Below are positions 53,229 to 64,000 of a DNA stretch of 64,000 bases, in pieces (position 1 is the first letter of the stretch; the number at the start of each line of letters is the position of its first letter). Source of the DNA: Azadirachta indica (Eukaryota > Streptophyta > Magnoliopsida > Sapindales > Meliaceae); NCBI GenBank assembly GCA_022749755.1, contig CM040443.1, positions 7,541,191-7,605,190 of the forward strand. The letters run 5' to 3'. The position numbers were made by a program, and so were the translations under genes. The notes under the pieces were generated by a model, which was not told the origin of the DNA, searched no databases, and saw only the letters and a list, made by a program, of their open reading frames with translations.

Positions 53229-55199
53229 GGCAGCGGTGATGAGGTCAGTCTCTAACGATTAACGGCAGCGGTGGCGTCGGTGAATATCTGAAAATGTTAA
53301 TGTAGTTCTTGTCGTTGGATTTTGTACGTATGTTGTGATAACGTTATTGGCTACCTCTGGCTTATGTCTTGTCGTCCTTTTGACTGTTAAAAAAGCTCCA
53401 TTTTTTTTTTCAGTTTTTAAAATTATTTTTACCGTTCTATTACAGTAATAGTATTAGTATCTGAATACGTGGGACCCACTTGTGAGTAGTTTACTTAAAA
53501 ATAGTTTTAAAAGAGCGAGTGAAATATACGCACCGATGAGAGACGGATTTCACAGGATGTGTCAAATGGCACGTGTTGCACGTAGCAAAAGGGTTTTTGA
53601 CTGTCTACGTCTGAGCTGAGATAGTGATCTGCGTTGCTGATTTTTCTTTTTCTTTTTTTTTTTTTTCAAATTTATATCGAGTAAATTAAAATTTTTGTGT
53701 GATTTATATTTTAAATTTCATTTTCATATTTTTATTTCGTGGATAATGACGATGATAAAGAAAAATGGTTGGATTAAATTTGCAGAGGGAAAAAAAAAAG
53801 GGGAAAGGAGAGAACGTGAAAAAGCGGTAGAGGAAGGAAAGCGACCAGAAAGTACTACTAAACCTTATCCTAATGTTATTGCTCATTACATCATTTTGTT
53901 TTATAACTTAAACATAACTTATACAGGCCGTGTATGACGCTACAACCTCCTTAGTCCTTACCACCATTATATATTGATTGATTGCTGCTATTAAACCACT
54001 ACAATTCCTTCGGTTTTCGTGGCATTTTGACTGTTATTATTTTTGTTACCTTTATTGTTATTAAATCAATTTTACTTTGGAATAAGGGCTATTTGAGAAA
54101 GGCTAGAAGTGCTTGCCGTCCATCCCATAAAAGTATTGGCGAACATTACGTTGGAATGGAAGGGTATGTTCCCATTAATTTATAATTGCTTTGTAATGGC
54201 GGAACCAAACAGTTCTTAATATTCAATAGTATTGTACTTGTATACGTATATTCCAACCTCCTTATTCAATAGTATGGTACTGTTACTACAATAGTGGAGT
54301 ATTTTATACGCCTAAGAAAGTATATATCAAAAAGATTCTAGAAATATTTTGACTATAAATGTTGAAAGAGGGAAGAATTTTAAGTCTCACTGAAATCATA
54401 GAGGCGAAAGGTTGAGATATTGCAAGAATAATATTAAATGATTCACCATAAAACACCTTATCTGAGTGGTTGGCTGGAAACACCTTATTTGAGAAAATTG
54501 AATCCCAATTTTGATTACTGTAGAAAATCTCCCAACATTTAATTCTTTGTTTTTGTTGCGTGCAACATTCATTTCGCTGACTAGAAATAAATAATAAAGG
54601 CAACAGAAACCACACGACTTGAAAAACCCAACAATGAAAATGCTGCTTTCATTCCCATGGAAAAATACCCCACACCCGTTAAACAGGTCAGAGTAACTTC
54701 TAGGAAATTACTATGACGCCATTTGAGCGGCTAACCGCTGGCTCTCGACACATCACAGATTGGTCACGTGCTTGGAGATCTGACAAGTGCTTAATAATAT
54801 GTCAGAAAAACGTCGAGATATATTGTTTTGTCAAAACGTGATGACAGGGATCCACTTCAGCTTGTCTTCAGCTTTATCAACCCCATTCATTATTGACATG
54901 GGGAAAATACTACGAAGAGGTCACCCTCACGGTAAGAAACAAAAACACCTACATTGGTTTGGGCCTTTTGAAGCTGGGAGGCCCAAAAGGCCCAATCTGC
55001 ATTGACTTCCCCCACAAAAGAATACAAGCCGACATTCCTCGCATCTCATTCTTGTCAAAACTGTTGGAATCTCTTACATAAACTGGTAAATAAAGCAATA
55101 ATGTAATGGAAATATGAAAACAAGACCACATTACAACACCGAGTGATTAGAGAATGAAGGTTAGTGAAATTTTGTATTTCCAAAATGGCTGTATATCTA
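53229..55199. other. Intergenic region
   Basis: The first 150 bp are the CTL gene's leader/promoter. Further on are poly-T near 53647-53667 and AT-rich DNA. Near 54893-55081 a plus-strand frame reads EEVTLTVRNKNTYIGLGLLK before stopping, next to a GGCCCAAAAGGCCCAAT double site-II-like word (about 54977-54994). I could not connect these to a gene. Confidence 0.4.
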
Positions 55200-56830
55200 T
55201 TATGCTTCAGCACTTCCTAATTGGTTCTCTTTTTTGTTGGCGGCTGTAGCAGAAGACTCGGCTGATGGTTTTATGATGCTTAGTTGGCCACCTTCCTTAT
55301 TAGCAAGAGTGGCTGCCTTCACCTCGTTGCAATGGTTTATGAATTTTGTCAGCTCCTGATTTCATAATATGAGAGAGGGGAAAAGCCATCAGAAATAATG
55401 TGTCACCCCGCGAAAAAGATAACATGCAACACGCCTCGATCCATGAAACTTGTTATGTTTATGACATACAACTTGTAATGTGATAGTACAACATAACTAG
55501 GAGATTTGCACGTTTCAAAAGAAACACATGGTCAAACGACTGAGCTACTAATGAGAATTCAAAAGCTCATAACAGAAAATTTATTGATCTTTAGATGTTG
55601 TCTTCACAAATTAAAGGGAGAACAATCTTTCAAAGGGATGATGTTGTTCTTATCCATGTGATAACAAATGTTACAAATTGCAAATTTAAAATAGTTAAGA
55701 GCCATACAATTAGAAGGCAGAGAGAAGCAGTTACTATCTGAAATCAAAAGAAAAACTGTTTTAAGTTTATAAGTCCAGGAACCAACTCTTCTAAATTAAT
55801 TCTATAATTGAAGGCCACATAAAACCACCTCAAAAATGCAGAGAGAACATGGGAGACCTTGCAAATGAGACAAGCACTATTTTCAGACTGATGTTTCCAG
55901 CCAAAATTCACTCACCACACTCTTTGATCAGCCTAAACAGAAACCAAATAGAACACTACCCCCAGGTTTTCAGAAAGCAGAAGGAGCAACAAAGTTGATA
56001 AATTTAAAGAGGGAGTTCCTTCTCACTATATCCAGAAAGGATACAGAAAGGCAAAGTTGCTAGAGACACACCTATGACCATGAAACAAAGTCATACTAGG
56101 AATTCAATGTCGTCCAACAAATTTAAGCAAAGGTTCCCAGTGACCATATCTTATACAGACTGCAGCAAAGCTAACAATGCAGTATCATCAACTATCCCCA
56201 AATTCTGAAAGATCTGATTTTTACGTAAATATTAAATCTTCTTCCACTCTTGCTTTACAATAGAATTATCCTTGACCATAAACACTTTGTAGAATTAAAT
56301 CCACCTGCTCAAGGTGCCATATCACCTCAGAAACGCACAACCGATAAAGCCTCTATTACAATAATACTGCCTAATAGAACCTAACATCACAAAACTCACC
56401 TACTGAAATTGAAAACTCAAATTGGGAAACCAGTAGACAGCAGTAAACCACATTTTCGTATGAATGGAAGTAAACCCCAATTGTTTGTTCTACCTTTTTC
56501 TTCCCAAATAAAAGGACAAAAGAAAACACAACACCACATCCAAAGTAAAATTATAAAACTAAGGATTTATGTTAAATTACAACAGAGAGTGAGAGAAATG
56601 GAACATACACGATCAACATCCATCTCTTTTGTAATTTTTGATGGCTTCACAAATCTCTTCCCTTCGCGATTAAACAGCAAAGTCAATAAAATTCAGCAAA
56701 ACCCAATTAAAAAAACAAATTAGATAGGGATTCAATTACCTTTGCGATTCTGAATGGTTTTGCCGTGGCGGTTAGGAGGCAGTGTTTTCTTTTTCTGCTG
56801 GCCCTTGAACAGTTTTCCTTTCTGCGTCAT
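55200..56830 (-). CDS. Small basic conserved protein, UPF0390/DUF2462-like
   Basis: Three exons on the minus strand, 56830-56740, 56661-56609 and 55355-55200, encode 99 aa with all junctions in frame; each exon is too short to stand out alone. The sequence starts MTQKGKLFKGQQKKKTLPPN and continues NRHGKTIQNRKGKRFVKPSK, EMDVDRELTKFINHCNEVKA and ANKEGGQLSIIKPSAES. The first 50 residues are strongly basic, with nucleolar-signal-like KKK runs. The pattern fits a plant protein group related to UPF0390 (human C19orf53-type), whose function is not established. Intron 2 is about 1.25 kb. Two telo-boxes upstream suggest co-expression with ribosome-biogenesis genes (inference). Confidence 0.75.
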
Positions 56831-56888
56831 CTCTCCCTCTATCTCGGCCACTCTCTCGCTCTCTCTCTCTCTCTAAGTTTGGTTTTAG

Positions 56889-56940
56889 TTAGGGTTTTTC
56901 CGTGGCTTCTTCGGCATCTTCCTCAGGTTAAATTAGGGTT
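56889..56940 (-). promoter_or_regulatory. Two telo-boxes upstream of the small basic protein gene
   Basis: TTAGGGTT on the plus strand at 56889-56896 and 56933-56940 reads AACCCTAA toward the gene, 59 and 103 bp before the start codon. A (CT)n-rich leader lies between about 56840 and 56876. This motif is enriched in plant translation and ribosome-biogenesis promoters. Confidence 0.5.
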
Positions 56941-58363
56941 TTCACTTTATGTATTTATTATTTTCAGGCTTCCAAGGAGCAAAAATTTTTTAGTCCGCTT
57001 ATTATGTTATATAAATTGGATTAATTTTTCAGATAATTTTATTAATTGTTAATATAATTTAAAAGTTATAAGATAAATCTTCACAAAATATCAGTAATTT
57101 TTTTAAAAAAAATTCTTAAAATTACAGTATAAATTTAAAAGGGGATAGAAATTATACATTTCTTTTGAACATTAATTATTATTTACAAATTAAGATATAT
57201 AAAAAAAATTCATACCATTATTATTACTCTTCAAATATTTATATTCTATTTCCACTCTGTGTTTGAGTGTATATATATATATATATATATAAATCAATAT
57301 GCATAATAGTTAGTTTATTTTATTGTGTATTTTCAACAAGAATCAATATGTATAGATATAGTAATTGGTTCATTTCATTGTATGTCCTTAGCTAGATCAA
57401 CAAATGAAGTACCTTTAAATTAATTAATAATGAAATTTTCTACAAAATAAATGAGCAACAGAAAGTAACAGTAAACATAGAGCAAATAATAACATGTGAT
57501 ATTATACAAGTGAAATATGAAGTAGAAAATTTAACATGATTGACTAAGAATTAAGCTGAATTTTCATAAATAATTACTATATAAAATATGTTTTAAAAAT
57601 GATCAACTTAAATTTATTATCCCTGTTTAAAAGTGTACATTGATTATTTTTGAAATTTTTTTATAAGAATATTTTAGTTAAAATAAATTTAAATTAGTTA
57701 TTTTTGAAACATATTTTAAATAGTAATTATTAAAAAAATTAGATTTAAAAGTTAGTTATAGTTAAAATTTCTCCATTTTCTTTGAGTCTCAAATAAGCTG
57801 ATATCTTGTCCAAAAAAAAACTGAAAATCACAGGGAATATGAGGTTATGATGCTATACAGTAACATCAGTAACGCTCCAACAATTTCCCTTCTAATAAAT
57901 TCAAATGTAATCTCTTTGTGTATTGTCTTTGCTGGTTTTACAAGTTTTCAACAATATTCTTCAGTTAATTGAAAACAAACAGACATTCATATCCAGTGCT
58001 AACATTTTCTGATCACCATCACAAACCAAAATAAACTAAACTTGTTACTTCCGATCCAAATCTTTGTAACAGTTCTTCCATAATTCCTGTTGTTTCTGGT
58101 TCAATTGTTCAGTTTCCTGTAAATTTTCCCTTCTTCATTTACCATAATTTCACTAATTTCTTTCAGTCCCCAAAAAAAAAAAAAAAGAAATTCTTTCTGG
58201 CATATCAATTTTCTGCGTATTTACCCTACTTCATTTACCATAATTCCTCTTGTTTCTTCCAACCAAAAAAATCCTTCTAGCAGTTAATTTTTCTGCAGAT
58301 TTTCTCTGTTTCATTCCACAATTTACTTTCGTCTTCAGAGGAAAAATAAATAAATAAAGAAAC
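56941..58363. other. Intergenic region
   Basis: AT-rich DNA with a (TA)n tract at 57270-57291 and a poly-A run near 58170-58186. From about 58040 to 58360 the plus strand has recurring TTCCTGTTGTTTCTGG / TTCCTCTTGTTTCTTC and TTTACCATAATT words, a short degenerate repeat just upstream of the NBS-LRR relic, probably its former leader. Confidence 0.4.
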
Positions 58364-59240
58364 TATGTCTATTATTGGAGAGACCATTCTTTCTGTCTCC
58401 TCTGAAATGTAATTTAAGAAGTTGGATTCAAAAGGACTAACAGCTATTTGCGCGACAGGAGCGAATCCATGCTGATCTCAAGAAGTGGGAGAGAATATTG
58501 TTGAATATTTATTCAGTGCTCGTTAATGCAGATGAGAGGCAGACGAGGGAGCAGCCGGTAAAGATGTGGCTTTGCGAACTTCAAAACTTGCTTACGATGT
58601 TGAAGACATCTTTCACCATAGCTTTGCGGAGGAAGAAGTTGTATGAACCTCAACCCAGTTCAATTAAGTTCTCAAACCATGTGCTTTTAAGTTTGATCCA
58701 ACGATGAGGGGCAAGATCAATTAGATCACTGTCAGATTGCAAAATATTTCAACAGAGAAAGACCAACTGGAATTAAAGGAAAATTCAGGAGGAAGGTCTA
58801 AAATAATAATCAAATGACAAGAGGCAAATTCTTTGGCGATTGAAGCTGAAGTACATGGCAGAGAAGAAGAGAAGAAGCAGTTGTTGAAATGTTACTGAAT
58901 GATCATTTAAATGGCGATGGTGGCTTCTCAGTTATTGCTATAACAAGAATGGCAGGTTTGGGTAATACAACTCTTGCCCAGCTTGTCTATAATGACAAAA
59001 CAGTGGAAAGCCATTTTGATTTAAGAGCATGGGCATCTGTTTCTGAAGATTTTGATGCTGTCAGAGTAACAAGAGCTATTCTCAAGTCGATCTCTCTTTA
59101 GACTGCCAATGATGATAGTTTAAATTCTCTTCAACTCCAACTGATGCATGCGTTATCCAGAAGTAAATTCTTGCTTGTTTTGGATGATATGTTGAATACA
59201 AATTATGGTGATTGGACTGAACTAAGACTTCCGTGGAGTC
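58364..59240 (+). pseudogene. CC-NBS-LRR 5' fragment, decayed (second NLR relic)
   Basis: Starts ATGTCTATTATTGGAGAGAC (MSIIGETILSVSSE), matching the start of the relic at 32894 (MSIIVETVLTVS), then hits TAA. Recognisable pieces in shifting frames are LFARQERIHADLKKWERILL, MWLCELQNL, EVHGREEEK, NGDGGFSVIAITRMAGLGNT (P-loop), TLAQLVYNDKTVESHFDLRA, VRVTRAILKSIS and KFLLVLDDMLNTNYGDWTEL (kinase 2). The P-loop Lys is Asn here and two Gly positions differ, so ATP binding would be lost even without the frame breaks. A TAG stop sits at 59099-59101 and several indels occur between 58570 and 58890. Homology ends abruptly near 59240, before RNBS-B; no LRRs follow. Confidence 0.88.
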
Positions 59241-59671
59241 TATGGCTGGCTTGTTTACACGTGATTTTATGTTTTCCAGGCTTCACAGTCACGGCAACCA
59301 AAAACAAAAATGATTTTTATTTTTTCAATGTAAGCAGAAGCTGTCCTTCAGTTCAGGTTCAGTATTTTGGTTCTCTTGAATATATAAATAAATACATAAT
59401 CCCTGAATTAAAGGTTCAAATTGCCCAAAAAAGAGGGTCTGAAAAGATATTAGCGGGAATACTTAGTAACATTCATCCAACACAAAAAAGTTTCTTGGAC
59501 CAGCCTAAGCCCAAGTCCAAGTCCATGAAGCCGTCATCGAGTCCAAGAAAGGTTTTCTTGGACCAGCCCATTAAAATACTTGAGCTTTCCCAGTCTCGTT
59601 TAAGATTTTCGTTTCCATTTTTACAAGATGATCAGACGTTAATGTTTGGAGTGATTGATTTGGAAGGCTAA
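59241..59671 (+). other. Unidentified open tail fused to the NLR fragment
   Basis: The frame that carries the NLR kinase-2 motif stays open for about 140 more codons of unrelated sequence up to TAA at 59669-59671. It contains FLDQPKPKSKSMKPSSSPRK and a near-repeat of FLDQP. At DNA level TTTCTTGGACCAGCC occurs at 59491-59505 and 59554-59568. I do not recognise any domain. It is most likely a breakpoint junction with foreign or repeated DNA rather than a gene. Confidence 0.4.
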
Positions 59672-60188
59672 ATCTGGTTCGAAGGCTCGCACTTCCTTTC
59701 TCCCGGGAGCAATTTTGAAGGATTCAGTATAAGGTAATTGCACCACTCAATATTTATACGAATTTTTATTCAATAATTTTTTTTTCTTATAGATACATAT
59801 ATGAAATTCTCCGATGGACCATGAGTGAGTGCTCGGCCACGCGGCGGCACCGATAACTTATCGGTGATACCTAAATTTCGCCGACAGCTTCATAGTGAAA
59901 GCCGGAGGCGCTCATTCTGTCGCTAAGTTTATTATTCTTATATCCTGGTAGTTCCCCGCCAAATTTTATGCTGCATTGGACCCAAGCCCTCTTGTTTTTT
60001 TTCTTAATATTTACTTTATTATTCAAAAAGTTGTGTACTTCTTACTGCAAGGTCAGTGCAAGCTAGCTATACTGTCTTTGTATATATAGAGAATAAGTTT
60101 TGATGCAACAGTGAGTCAGTCAATAACTGTATACTGTGTGAGATTGCGTGTTTGTGTCTTGTGAACAAGTGATATTTTGGTTGTATAG
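59672..60188 (+). promoter_or_regulatory. Upstream region of the YAE1-domain gene
   Basis: About 500 bp containing a GC-richer patch (GCTCGGCCACGCGGCGGC, about 59831-59848) unusual in this AT-rich window. No TATA box is evident near the start at 60189. A TTAGGGTTT word lies in intron 1 at about 60327-60335. Confidence 0.35.
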
Positions 60189-61332
60189 ATGGATGGAGAT
60201 TTTGCTGAGGAGCTTTACTCTGAGAGTTTGCAGTTATCAAGAATAGAATTGGATCCTGCTTCAACTACTAATTGTAAGTATTGTCTGATGTCAATGACAC
60301 TTTTTTTTTTTTTTTCCTTACGAGATTAGGGTTTCATGTGAAATATTTGTTAAAAGATTTATAGGTTAATTAAACAGCCTTTTTTGGTTGAGAAGGAAAG
60401 CAGTTTAATTCTAGAGGAGATTGAAAAGTTGCAATCCATATTTCTTTCCAATATTGTTATGTTTAAGCATAGAATAGTTAGTAAATAAATTCCCTGTTAA
60501 CAAGTTTAAAAGACAATTAAGTTTCTTTCTAAAGCAAGATATGCAATATGTTGTTCAATTTAAGATTCTGATGAAGGGGAGCTGCTGGATGGGAATGGAT
60601 CTTTGTGGGGTGGCTCTGATGAGGAGTTTGATAAAGCATCTGATTTAGACAGGGAGTGGCAGAAGAGACGGGACCAATTCCACACTGTAAATTGATTCTA
60701 AATTTTCTATGTGCAACATTTGATCGTTAAAACCCTATATGAATATCATACACTATGAATTTCAGATTGGATACCGTGATGGCCTCTTTGCTGGGAAAGA
60801 AGCCTCCGCACAAGAGGGATTTAATATGGGCTTTAAAGAGTCACTTCATTCTGGATACAATTGGGGTCTTGTTAGAGGTGTTACCGGGTAAGCAGGTGAT
60901 AAGCAGATTATGTAGAGATTTTGAATTCCTTGAGTTCATGAGAAATATAGATATACCTACGTCTTTCAATTAGAATTTTTTTTTCGCCCCTTAACCTGTT
61001 GGGTGACTGTACTTGTTTGAAGTGCACTGGCTTGCCTTCCCAACGAGCTGAAAGAAAAGCTGGTCAAAACACAAGAGAACAGAAACAAATTTCAGAGCTT
61101 GTATGAATCTGTGCATTCTCTTTCGTCGACAGATGCACTCAAGTTGTTTCATGATGATATGATGATGGATAAAGCAGGGGAACAGAGTGAGCATGGTGAA
61201 GCCAGCTCCAGTGTAACTAGTTTGCAAGATCAAATTTCAGACTGCAGTTGTCTGGAAAATCACTTTGGAGAGCTTCAGTCACTTCTTGTTAAAAATCCTG
61301 CAATTCAAGTACATTTAGAGGTTGAAAAGTAG
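60189..61332 (+). CDS. YAE1-domain protein (deca-GX3 motif)
   Basis: Four exons, 60189-60273, 60565-60686, 60766-60887 and 61023-61332, give 639 nt (212 aa), all in frame. The start reads MDGDFAEELYSESLQLSRIE. An acidic middle (SDEEFDKASDLDREWQKRRD) leads into the YAE1 core IGYRDGLFAGKEASAQEGFN, MGFKESLHSGYNWGLVRGVT, with Gly at every fourth position (the deca-GX3 pattern). The C-terminal half is Ser/Leu-rich. Yeast Yae1 with Lto1 is an adaptor delivering Fe-S clusters to the ribosome-recycling ATPase Rli1/ABCE1; the plant role is presumed similar. Arabidopsis At3g15750 appears to be a relative. Exon 4's acceptor (GAAG|TGCACTGG) is a weak polypyrimidine context but the frame and domain support it. 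Confidence 0.88.
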
Positions 61333-62459
61333 TTTGGTGTAATTGTGTAACAACATTAGGAAAGATGTGTACTATTTGGTGAAGTAATCTGCATACTGTT
61401 AAGACAGCAATTCTGAAGGATCTAATTATTTTGAAGAGAATGTTATTCAATATGGTTTGTAGTTGATGATCTTTTCAGTTGTACTAGTGGTGGGAAATCT
61501 TCGGTGCATTACTTTTTCAATATACTACCAGATGTGGCACAGGGATAGATTAGCGGTAATCCTGCTATATGTTCATTTCTCAGAGAAATGGATACATTGT
61601 TTATTCTCTTATGTGAAGAGGGTAGAACTAGACAGAAAACCTACTTGCAGCTATCAATAAACTGAGAAAATACGGAAAATATAGGAATAATTAGGAAAGC
61701 AATCGGATGGAACAACAAATATTTCCAAAAGAGGACATTCATATCGTATTTAGAGCACCCAAGAATCATATTATTCCTAAATACATTATTCCTTTTGCTT
61801 TCTTGTTCTGGATTTTCACTTTGAAACTGAATATTGATGTTCTTATTAGATTTTCTAAGGGTTGGAGTCGGGCAGTTATTTTTCTGTGTTACAGCTATAG
61901 CAGAACTTAAGGGTATTTTCATTTTGGTTGCGTAGAGAAATGCACAGATTTGTCAATAGAGAAACAAATAGTGAGTTAGTCAGACATAAGCTGAGTTATT
62001 CTATGAAAATTAGTGCATAATACAAGACATACATTAAATAAATAATCAATGTTTGGAGTTAAAGTGCTCCCAAACAACAACAAACGATAGATTATAGCAT
62101 CCAGTTGAAGAAACCGGACACAATTGTCTTTACTGTTATTACACATTATTGAACTAGCTTAGGAGAACCAGTAACTGCATCTACAGTTCTATCTCCATGC
62201 CAACATGACTCGATCAAGCTGCTTTATCTCCATTTGCGCCTTGCTAGCTAGCTACCATAATACTCCCTACGTACTGTCTCATAGCCATCATCTGCATTCC
62301 CAACACAAAATGACTTAATCTGTTAGGTAAATACTAGATTTCTGTTCGTAGTTTAAATTTGCAATTGAATTAGAAAAGTTTTTAACAAAGCCTAAAAATG
62401 AAGAGAAGAAAGAGGTCTTGGAAGGCAGTTAATTTTCTTATTCACCTCAGCCATCAACA
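61333..62459. other. Intergenic region between convergent genes
   Basis: 3' flanks of the YAE1 gene and the calmodulin-binding protein gene. Opposite-strand open frames at 61641-61922 have no recognisable protein features. Confidence 0.45.
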
Positions 62460-64000
62460 TCAGCTGCAAGCTTGAATAGGTCTTGCAGGAGCAAATGTGG
62501 CTGAAGAATGCCTGAGACGTGTTTCGCATTTAGGTACTGGGATGACTGTTTCAAAAGCTTCAACTAGTAATGCCACTTTCCTCTTCCTAGCAGGGCCAAG
62601 CTTGGTGACTGCCTGTCTGAGGGCATAGTCAATCATCCATTCCTCTGAATTTTTCCTTTCATCCATAGTCTGATGCTTGAGATCAACCTTTTCCGCATCT
62701 GGGTCGGGAACAACAGGCAGGAAATTTGGTTCTCGAGGGTTGAAGTTCCTCAATTCCTCCTCATCATTGACAGCCCTCTTGGATCTGACTCCCCATTTGT
62801 GATTGCTACAGGAGCTTGGCAATTCTTGGTTGGATTTGTTTTTTGAAGAAAGTGCTGTGCTCTCTATTTCTGGGATGGTCTTGCAATCAGTCATAGGCAA
62901 TGTCTCCGTTTCATCTGACTGGGTGCTGTCTTTGACTTCATTTTTCTCAAATTCTCCAATAACACTCTCAGCCAAACTGATTCTGTTCATCCTTGAATCA
63001 CTCCGCACCTCAGAATCCATAGAACTAGGGACATTCAAATTCTTAAATTCATCTTTCTCCAAATTGGTCTGGCTCTCAGCAACATTAATGCTATCATATG
63101 CAGCTTGTAATGGATGCTCTTTAGTTTCAGCCGAGAGGATATCCCTTTCATCAACTATATCTTGAATAGAATTAATGTTTTCAGTAGAGTCTTCAAGCTG
63201 GCAAGGGTCAACGATGTTGTGGTGTTGATTCTCGTTGACCTCTACGTCATCTTCATATACTTCAAATAGATCATCAGGAACTTGGACCCCAATTGATTTC
63301 TCGGAAACCTTGACTAGTGCTTTCTCTTCCATTTGTTCCTCAGCTTCATTGTTGGATATTCCGTGCTCCATACCAAATTCACTAGTGGCAACTTTTTTAT
63401 CTGCATTTGAATCCTCGCTTTCTTGGCTTCCGTTGTAATCTTCATCTGTTTCATCTGAATTCTGGAGAGAATCAGAGATTTGGTTCTGAAGCAACATAGT
63501 CAATTCATCATCTTGAAGAGACATGTCCTTCGATTGATCGTTTAAAGTTTCGACATCTCCAAATTGAAGACTAATTTCATTTGTTTCATTCTCTGCTTTG
63601 AAGATACCGTTCTGCTCCCCAATCTCCTCAATGGAAATTGTTGGTTCCATAATTGGTTCCTCTGTCGAAGCAGAAGTGATAATAACCCCAATTGAATCAG
63701 TCTCAGCTTCCTCAGTGGAGGATTCCTGATCGCTGTAATACAATTGGTGTGACTCAACAATCTCCAAATTCTGCTCTGCGTCATTCATTTCAGAATCACT
63801 GTGAACCTGTTGTGTCTCAGAGCATGCACTTCCTTCTTCAAAGATTTCATCAACCAGAATCTTCTCGCTGCAATTGATAACAATGTTGTCTGATTTGCTG
63901 ACAGGTTCGACGTGCAAATCAAGATTAACAATTTCTGATAAATACCCATCATCTAAATCAGATTCATTCTCATCTTTTATCCAATCATTGGCTTCAGCAT
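62460..64000 (-). CDS. Plant calmodulin-binding-domain protein, C-terminal part (partial)
   Basis: One open frame from the right edge to the TGA at 62462-62460, 513 codons visible, with no start in the window (it reads through AEANDWIKDENESDLDDGYL at the edge). Most of it is a long acidic, Glu/Asp/Ser-rich, low-complexity region likely to be disordered. The C-terminal ~100 aa match the plant calmodulin-binding domain (PF07839 type): NFLPVVPDPDAEKVDLKHQT, EEWMIDYALRQAVTKLGPAR, KRKVALLVEAFETVIPV. The amphipathic basic helix LRQAVTKLGPARKRKVALL is the expected Ca2+/calmodulin-binding site. Relatives include PICBP of Arabidopsis and potato PCBP. The N-terminal part lies outside the window. Confidence 0.92.
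   Translation of the reverse strand, partial: AEANDWIKDENESDLDDGYLSEIVNLDLHVEPVSKSDNIVINCSEKILVDEIFEEGSACSETQQVHSDSEMNDAEQNLEIVESHQLYYSDQESSTEEAETDSIGVIITSASTEEPIMEPTISIEEIGEQNGIFKAENETNEISLQFGDVETLNDQSKDMSLQDDELTMLLQNQISDSLQNSDETDEDYNGSQESEDSNADKKVATSEFGMEHGISNNEAEEQMEEKALVKVSEKSIGVQVPDDLFEVYEDDVEVNENQHHNIVDPCQLEDSTENINSIQDIVDERDILSAETKEHPLQAAYDSINVAESQTNLEKDEFKNLNVPSSMDSEVRSDSRMNRISLAESVIGEFEKNEVKDSTQSDETETLPMTDCKTIPEIESTALSSKNKSNQELPSSCSNHKWGVRSKRAVNDEEELRNFNPREPNFLPVVPDPDAEKVDLKHQTMDERKNSEEWMIDYALRQAVTKLGPARKRKVALLVEAFETVIPVPKCETRLRHSSATFAPARPIQACS

Overview
The window is nuclear DNA of a dicot plant. Genes carry many GT-AG introns, intergenic DNA is very AT-rich with (TA)n tracts, and the proteins are plant-specific families: a MADS-box factor, HAK-type potassium transporter relics, CC-NBS-LRR relics, a serine carboxypeptidase-like protein and a plant calmodulin-binding-domain protein. 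The protein versions resemble those of woody rosids such as Citrus, but the genus is an inference. I found no rRNA, tRNA, CRISPR array or operon, and no convincing undescribed biological system. The most notable signals are gene-decay histories and small transposons.

Layout. 1-1362 (-): 5' end of a SEC31 COPII coat gene, running off the left edge. 1.4-5.2 kb: AT-rich DNA holding a long-TIR element with a near-perfect target duplication, a second foldback element nested inside it, and another copy of the nested family next door. 5.57-6.26 kb (-) and 7.0-9.8 kb (+): a glyoxalase-I-like gene and a METTL13-like methyltransferase, head to head across a 745-bp shared promoter with two G-boxes. 11.2-18.8 kb (+): two tandem HAK5-like potassium transporter pseudogenes, the second with a solo LTR in exon 3. 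21.1-24.3 kb (+): an AGL15/AGL18-like MADS-box gene. 25.0-25.9 kb (-): a BYPASS1-like gene. 28.6-32.9 kb (-): an almost full-length CC-NBS-LRR pseudogene. 37.0-41.1 kb (+): a serine carboxypeptidase-like gene. 42.9-46.6 kb (+): an F-box/WD40 gene. 47.3-48.5 kb (+): the N-terminal acetyltransferase catalytic subunit NAA10. 50.9-53.2 kb (-): a choline-transporter-like protein. 55.2-56.8 kb (-): a 99-aa basic protein. 58.4-59.2 kb (+): a second, truncated NBS-LRR relic. 60.2-61.3 kb (+): a YAE1-domain protein. 62.46 kb to the right edge (-): a calmodulin-binding protein.

The genes are functionally unrelated housekeeping and regulatory loci. Two families, the HAK transporters and the NBS-LRRs, show local duplication followed by decay. 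Exon boundaries were placed by hand from splice consensus, reading-frame continuity and remembered family alignments. All multi-exon models given here close in frame.
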